Of a stretch of 9,492 bases of DNA, positions 6,242 to 9,492 are shown in pieces (position 1 is the stretch's first letter; the number at the start of each line of letters is the position of its first letter). This DNA comes from an uncultured Eubacteriales bacterium. Its GTDB lineage: Bacteria > Bacillota > Clostridia > Oscillospirales > Acutalibacteraceae. The notes beneath the pieces are model-generated. The model was not told the origin of the DNA, made no database searches, and worked only from the letters and a program-made list of their open reading frames with translations. Both the position numbers and the translations under genes were made by a program. The stretch lies in NCBI GenBank assembly GCA_900320415.1, contig ONSE01000043.1, positions 1 to 9,492 on the forward strand, in the 5' to 3' direction.

Positions 6242-7003
6242 ATGGTAAACGTAGCAATAGTCGGCTGCAACGGCAAGATGGGTTATTTTGTCGCCGAGGC
6301 GGTCAAAAACAATCCCGAAACACAGACGCTGTTCGGCGTGGATGCCTACGGTGAGAACAAGCATGACTTCACGGTATATCCCTCCTTTGACGGCGTGAAG
6401 GAGAAGCCCGATGTGATCATCGACTTTTCCAATCCCGCCGCGCTGGACGGTATGCTGGATTTCGCGGTCAAGAACGGCGTTCCCTGTGTGATCTGCACCA
6501 CGGGCTATTCTCCCGAGCAGGTGACGCGGATCCGGAAGGCGGCGGAAAGCGTCGCGGTGTTCTACTCGGGCAATATGTCGCTGGGCATCAATCTGCTGAT
6601 CGAGCTGTCCAAGCAGGCGGCGAAGGTGCTGGGCAATGAGTTTGACATCGAGATCGTTGAGAAGCACCATAACCTCAAGGTGGACGCCCCGAGCGGCACC
6701 GCGCTGATGATCGCGGACGGCATTTCGGGGACGCTCGAGAACGAGCCGCAGTATGTGTATGACAGACACAGCTACCGCAGGAAGCGCTCGAAGAATGAGA
6801 TCGGCATCCATTCCGTGCGCGGCGGCACCATCGTAGGCGAGCACGAGGTGATTTTCGCGGGACACGACGAGGTGGTGACCATCACCCATCAGGCGCAGTC
6901 CAAGGAGGTCTTTGCCGTGGGCGCGGTCAACGCGGCGGTCTATCTCTCCTCACAGGGCGCGGGTATGTACAACATGGGCAACCTGCTGTCCTCGATTCTT
7001 TAG
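6242..7003 (+). CDS. dapB: 4-Hydroxy-tetrahydrodipicolinate reductase
   Basis: DapB reduces the product of DapA with NAD(P)H to tetrahydrodipicolinate. The 253-residue product has the nucleotide-binding GCNGKMG (8-14), the segments DFSNPAAL (61-68) and TTGYS (86-90), and the family signature VEKHHNLKVDAPSGTA (139-154) with the catalytic His142/His143 and Lys146. RGGTIVGEHEVIF (193-205) and the C-terminal GMYNM are also typical. The length is normal for the shorter Clostridia-type enzymes. The ATG at 6242 follows AGGGGAAG. It is the last gene of the operon here: no dapL, dapF, lysA or lysC is in the window, so the rest of the pathway must lie elsewhere. A stem-loop with a T-rich tail at 7121-7160 probably ends the transcript. 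Confidence 0.96.
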   Translation: MVNVAIVGCNGKMGYFVAEAVKNNPETQTLFGVDAYGENKHDFTVYPSFDGVKEKPDVIIDFSNPAALDGMLDFAVKNGVPCVICTTGYSPEQVTRIRKAAESVAVFYSGNMSLGINLLIELSKQAAKVLGNEFDIEIVEKHHNLKVDAPSGTALMIADGISGTLENEPQYVYDRHSYRRKRSKNEIGIHSVRGGTIVGEHEVIFAGHDEVVTITHQAQSKEVFAVGAVNAAVYLSSQGAGMYNMGNLLSSIL

Positions 7004-7026
7004 GGAAGCTCTATAAATTCCTTACC

Positions 7027-7086
7027 GCGCAGAAGTACGGAATCTTCACGGCATAATTCAGCCATAGATTTCCCGCACTTCCGCAC
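7027..7086 (-). other. Imperfect long stem-loop in the dapB-tex gap, better paired as minus-strand RNA
   Basis: Bases 7027-7040 and 7073-7086 form an inverted repeat. On the plus strand it has three A-C mismatches, but as minus-strand RNA these become G-U wobbles, giving 14 unbroken pairs. Beyond a 2-base bulge, AATC/GATT (7041-7044 with 7067-7070) and GGC/GCC (7050-7052 with 7061-7063) can extend the fold inward. No promoter on the minus strand and no T run after it were clear. It lies in the 226-bp gap between dapB and tex, in which I see no gene. It may be a structured RNA, a decayed repeat or chance. Confidence 0.3.
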
Positions 7087-7120
7087 GACATTGAATGATC
7101 AGAGATTTCCTTTCGTCAGT

Positions 7121-7160
7121 ACACCAAGGGCTTGCGCGGCAGGCTCTTGGTGTTTGCATT
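7121..7160 (+). terminator. Predicted intrinsic terminator of asd-dapA-dapB
   Basis: ACACCAAGGGC (7121-7131) pairs with GCTCTTGGTGT (7143-7153) over 11 bp including one G-U, with an 11-base loop, followed by the T-rich TTGCATTT. It lies about 120 bases after dapB and just before the tex promoter, whose -35 overlaps its T-rich tail. Confidence 0.65.
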
Positions 7161-7182
7161 TGTGCGCCGTTTGTGTTATAAT
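7154..7182 (+). promoter_or_regulatory. Predicted sigma-A promoter of tex
   Basis: A perfect TATAAT (7177-7182) with TG one base upstream (TGTTATAAT) lies 17 bases after TTGCAT (7154-7159). Transcription would start near 7189, giving a leader of only about 40 bases that is mostly occupied by a hairpin. Confidence 0.65.
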
Positions 7183-7192
7183 AAGCGGAGTA

Positions 7193-7218
7193 GCGCCGCG
7201 AGGAAAGGCGGCGTTTTT
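7193..7218 (+). promoter_or_regulatory. GC-rich hairpin plus T5 in the tex leader, possible attenuator
   Basis: CGCCGC (7194-7199) pairs perfectly with GCGGCG (7208-7213) around an 8-base loop, and TTTTT (7214-7218) follows immediately. It has the form of an intrinsic terminator, yet lies between the tex promoter and the tex ribosome binding site GGGAGG (7219-7224). It could attenuate early transcripts, or stabilise the 5' end of the message. Confidence 0.5.
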
Positions 7219-7229
7219 GGGAGGTTTCA

Positions 7230-9377
7230 ATGGATTACTCAAAGGTATTATCAAAACTGTTTCAGATAAAAGAGGAGTACGCGCAGAACGTGATCGCGCT
7301 CCTCGACGACGGCAACACCATCCCGTTCATCGCCCGTTACCGCAAGGAGATGCACGGCTCGATGGACGACCAGCTGATCCGTGAATTCAGCGAGAAGCTG
7401 GACTATCTGCGCGGTCTTGACAAGCGCAGGGAGGAGATCCGCAGCCTGATCGCGGCGCAGGAGAAGCTCACCGACGAGGTGGGAGCGGCTCTTGACGCGG
7501 CGCAGACGCTCAGCGAGCTGGAGGATATCTACCGCCCCTTCAAGCCGAAGCGCAAGACCAGGGCGAGCGTCGCGAAGGAAAAGGGTCTGGAGCCGCTGGC
7601 GCTGGCAGTCATCAAACAGGACAAGGGTTTCAAGCCGCTGGAATACGCGGCGGAGTTTGTCAGCGAGGAAAAGGGCGTCGCGACAGCCGACGAGGCGATA
7701 GCGGGCGCAATGGATATCATCGCGGAGCAGGTTTCCGACAGCGCGGAAATCCGCAAGCGCATCCGTGAGATCGCGCAGAAGGACGGCGTGCTCCGCTCGG
7801 TCGCGGCGGACGAGGAGAAGGAAAGCGTCTACACCATGTACTACGACTTCACCGAGAGCGTGAAAAAAATCGCCGGTCACCGTGTTCTCGCGGTCAACAG
7901 GGGAGAGAAGGAGGGCTTTCTCAAGGTCAGCGTACGGCTCGATGACGAAAGACCCCTCGGCGTGATCTTCCGTCTGCTCGACCGCCGCACCAATCCGCTC
8001 TGCTCCGACCTGCTGCGGGCGGCAGGAGAGGACGCCTACAGCCGCCTGATATTCCCATCCATCGAGAGGGAGATCCGTTCCGAGCTGACGGAGACAGCTG
8101 CGGAAAACGCGATCAAGGTGTTCGCGGTCAACCTCAAGCAGCTCCTCATGCAGCCGCCCGTCAAGGGCAAGGTAGTGCTCGGACTCGACCCGGGCTACCG
8201 CACGGGCTGCAAGGTGGCGGTCGTGGACGGTACGGGCAAGGTGCTGGACACCGCGGTGATTTATCCCACCCACGGCGAGAAGCGCGCAGCGGAATCAAAA
8301 GCAAAGCTGCTGCAGCTGATCAGAAAGCACGGGGTGGACATCATCTCCATCGGTAACGGCACCGCCTCCAAGGAGACGGAGATGTTCGCGGCGGATGCCA
8401 TCAAGGAGGCGGGCAGAACCGTCTATTACATGGTCGTCAGCGAGGCGGGCGCGTCGGTTTATTCCGCTTCCAAGCTTGCGGCGACCGAGCTGCCCGAGCT
8501 GGATCTGACGCTCCGCTCTGCGGTTTCCATCGCGAGACGCCTGCAGGATCCTCTGGCGGAGCTGGTCAAAATCGAGCCGAAGGCGATCGGCGTGGGGCAG
8601 TACCAGCACGATATGCCGCAGAAGAGGCTCGGAGAGGCGCTGGACGGCGTGGTGGAGGACTGTGTCAACTCCGTCGGCGCGGACTTGAACACCGCTTCCC
8701 CCGCCCTGCTGCTCAGGGTCTCGGGACTCAACAGCGCGGTGTGCAAGAACATCGTCGTCTACCGCGAGGAGAACGGAGCGTTCCACTCCCGCGCGGAGCT
8801 GAAAAAGGTCCCCAAGCTGGGACCCAAGGCGTTTGAGCAGTGCGCGGGTTTTCTGAGAGTGCCCGAGAGCCGCAACCCGCTTGATAACACAGGCGTTCAC
8901 CCCGAGAGCTACAAGAGCGCGAAGGAGCTGCTGACACTTGTTGATTATTCTGAAAAAGAAATAAAAGCGGCGAAATTCCCAGACCTTGCCGCGAGAGTCA
9001 AGGCAAAGGGAACCAAGAGCCTTGCGCAGCAGCTCGGCATCGGCCTGCCAACGCTGGATGATATCGTCAAGGAGCTTTCCAAGCCGGGACGTGACCCGCG
9101 TGACGAGATGCCCGCCCCCATGCTGCGCAGCGACGTGCTGGACATCAGCGACCTCAAGGAGGGAATGGAGCTGAAGGGCACGGTCAGAAACGTGATCGAT
9201 TTCGGCGCCTTCATAGACATCGGCGTCCATCAGGACGGTCTGGTACATATCTCTCAGATCTGCGACAAATACATCAGGCATCCGAGCGAGGTCTTGAAGG
9301 TCGGCGACGTTGTCACTGTCAGGATCCTCTCGGTTGACGCGAAGAAGAACCGTATCTCTCTGACAATGAGATTTTAA
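7230..9377 (+). CDS. tex: Tex family transcription accessory / S1 RNA-binding protein
   Basis: Tex is a cytoplasmic nucleic-acid-binding protein related to the core of eukaryotic Spt6 and is linked to transcription. The 715-residue product is the usual Gram-positive length. An all-helical N-terminal region with IPFIARYRKE (31-40) and LEDIYRPFKPKRKTRA (97-112) is followed by a YqgF/RNase H-like domain at about 313-450, with LGLDPGYRTGC (317-327), IGNGTAS (374-380) and SEAGASVYSAS (404-414). The segment GVGQYQHD (454-461) leads into a helix-hairpin-helix region at about 470-560, and an S1 domain covers about 643-715 (GTVRNVIDFGAF, 650-661). The ATG at 7230 has GGGAGG 5 bases upstream. It has its own promoter, a hairpin in the leader and a strong terminator after the stop, so it appears to be a single-gene unit. 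Confidence 0.96.
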   Translation: MDYSKVLSKLFQIKEEYAQNVIALLDDGNTIPFIARYRKEMHGSMDDQLIREFSEKLDYLRGLDKRREEIRSLIAAQEKLTDEVGAALDAAQTLSELEDIYRPFKPKRKTRASVAKEKGLEPLALAVIKQDKGFKPLEYAAEFVSEEKGVATADEAIAGAMDIIAEQVSDSAEIRKRIREIAQKDGVLRSVAADEEKESVYTMYYDFTESVKKIAGHRVLAVNRGEKEGFLKVSVRLDDERPLGVIFRLLDRRTNPLCSDLLRAAGEDAYSRLIFPSIEREIRSELTETAAENAIKVFAVNLKQLLMQPPVKGKVVLGLDPGYRTGCKVAVVDGTGKVLDTAVIYPTHGEKRAAESKAKLLQLIRKHGVDIISIGNGTASKETEMFAADAIKEAGRTVYYMVVSEAGASVYSASKLAATELPELDLTLRSAVSIARRLQDPLAELVKIEPKAIGVGQYQHDMPQKRLGEALDGVVEDCVNSVGADLNTASPALLLRVSGLNSAVCKNIVVYREENGAFHSRAELKKVPKLGPKAFEQCAGFLRVPESRNPLDNTGVHPESYKSAKELLTLVDYSEKEIKAAKFPDLAARVKAKGTKSLAQQLGIGLPTLDDIVKELSKPGRDPRDEMPAPMLRSDVLDISDLKEGMELKGTVRNVIDFGAFIDIGVHQDGLVHISQICDKYIRHPSEVLKVGDVVTVRILSVDAKKNRISLTMRF

Positions 9378-9385
9378 AAGAATAC

Positions 9386-9418
9386 AAGGGCAGGCGGAAT
9401 GCCTGCCCTTTTGTCTGC
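9386..9418 (+). terminator. Intrinsic terminator after tex, probably bidirectional
   Basis: AAGGGCAGGC (9386-9395) and GCCTGCCCTT (9401-9410) form a perfect 10-bp stem with a 5-base loop, 8 bases after the tex stop. The stem's final TT runs into TTGTCTG, giving TTTTG. On the minus strand the same stem is followed by GTATTCTTTT, so it could also end a convergent gene entering from the right. Confidence 0.85.
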
Positions 9419-9420
9419 GT

Positions 9421-9492
9421 TTAAATGTAAGTACCGATTCTGGGGTTAGTCGACAAATCTACGGAGAATTTCTGTATCTCCGTCACGGTGTC
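9421..9492 (-). CDS. Possible C-terminal end of a convergent gene (partial)
   Basis: On the minus strand a reading frame is open from the right edge to a TAA at 9423-9421, encoding 23 residues ending in NPRIGTYI. Its third codon positions are about 60% G or C, as in real genes nearby, whereas the other open frame (stop at 9448-9446) is AT-rich there. The stop lies 11 bases before the bidirectional terminator, as expected for a convergent gene. It is too short to recognise, and chance cannot be excluded. Confidence 0.35.
   Translation of the reverse strand, partial: DTVTEIQKFSVDLSTNPRIGTYI

Noticed and set aside
7251..9281. Two long minus-strand frames opposite tex (8273-7251 and 9281-8295)
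   Set aside because: They are shadows of tex codons with G or C at the third position. The products are Arg/Leu/Val-rich without motifs, and tex itself is unmistakable.
1..9492. CRISPR array, tRNA/rRNA genes, insertion sequence, prophage or toxin-antitoxin pair
   Set aside because: I saw no regularly spaced repeats, no tRNA-like cloverleaf, no transposase or integrase motifs and no paired small genes. All sizeable genes except the kinase-like and TIGR04086 proteins have clear housekeeping roles.

Overview
The window looks like chromosomal core DNA from a Gram-positive anaerobe of the Bacillota, most likely class Clostridia (Ruminococcaceae/Oscillospiraceae-like). The grounds are GC-rich coding regions separated by AT-rich gaps, strong GGAGG-type ribosome binding sites, sigma-A promoters with extended -10 (TGnTATAAT) elements, a queA-tgt-yajC-TIGR04086 gene order, and a ~715-residue Tex protein. 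This placement is inferred from gene content and style, not from a marker gene.

Layout. Left part, all on the minus strand (read right to left): queA (3956-2931), tgt (2920-1790), yajC (1709-1287), a small four-helix membrane protein of the TIGR04086/YrzE type (1219-830), then a separate unit with its own promoter encoding a protein-kinase-fold protein cut by the left edge (638-1). Right part, plus strand: a lysine/diaminopimelate operon asd-dapA-dapB (4165-7003), then tex (7230-9377) with its own promoter and a strong terminator. The last 72 bases may hold the C-terminus of a convergent gene. The two halves diverge from a 208-bp control region (3957-4164).

How the genes work together. QueA and Tgt act in queuosine modification of tRNA anticodons: Tgt swaps guanine for preQ1 at the wobble base and QueA then builds epoxyqueuosine. 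YajC is a small accessory membrane protein of the Sec translocon. Asd, DapA and DapB carry aspartyl phosphate to tetrahydrodipicolinate, the branch leading to lysine and meso-diaminopimelate. Asd is of the archaeal/fungal sequence class rather than the usual bacterial one. Tex is a conserved RNA-binding protein linked to transcription.

Most of the window is well-known housekeeping, and I found no convincing sign of a new multi-gene system. The points most worth a second look are the left-edge kinase-like protein, which lacks several catalytic residues, and several hairpins placed where they could control expression: one overlapping the ribosome binding site of the TIGR04086 gene, one in the very short tex leader, one between dapA and dapB, and one in the dapB-tex gap that pairs better as minus-strand RNA.
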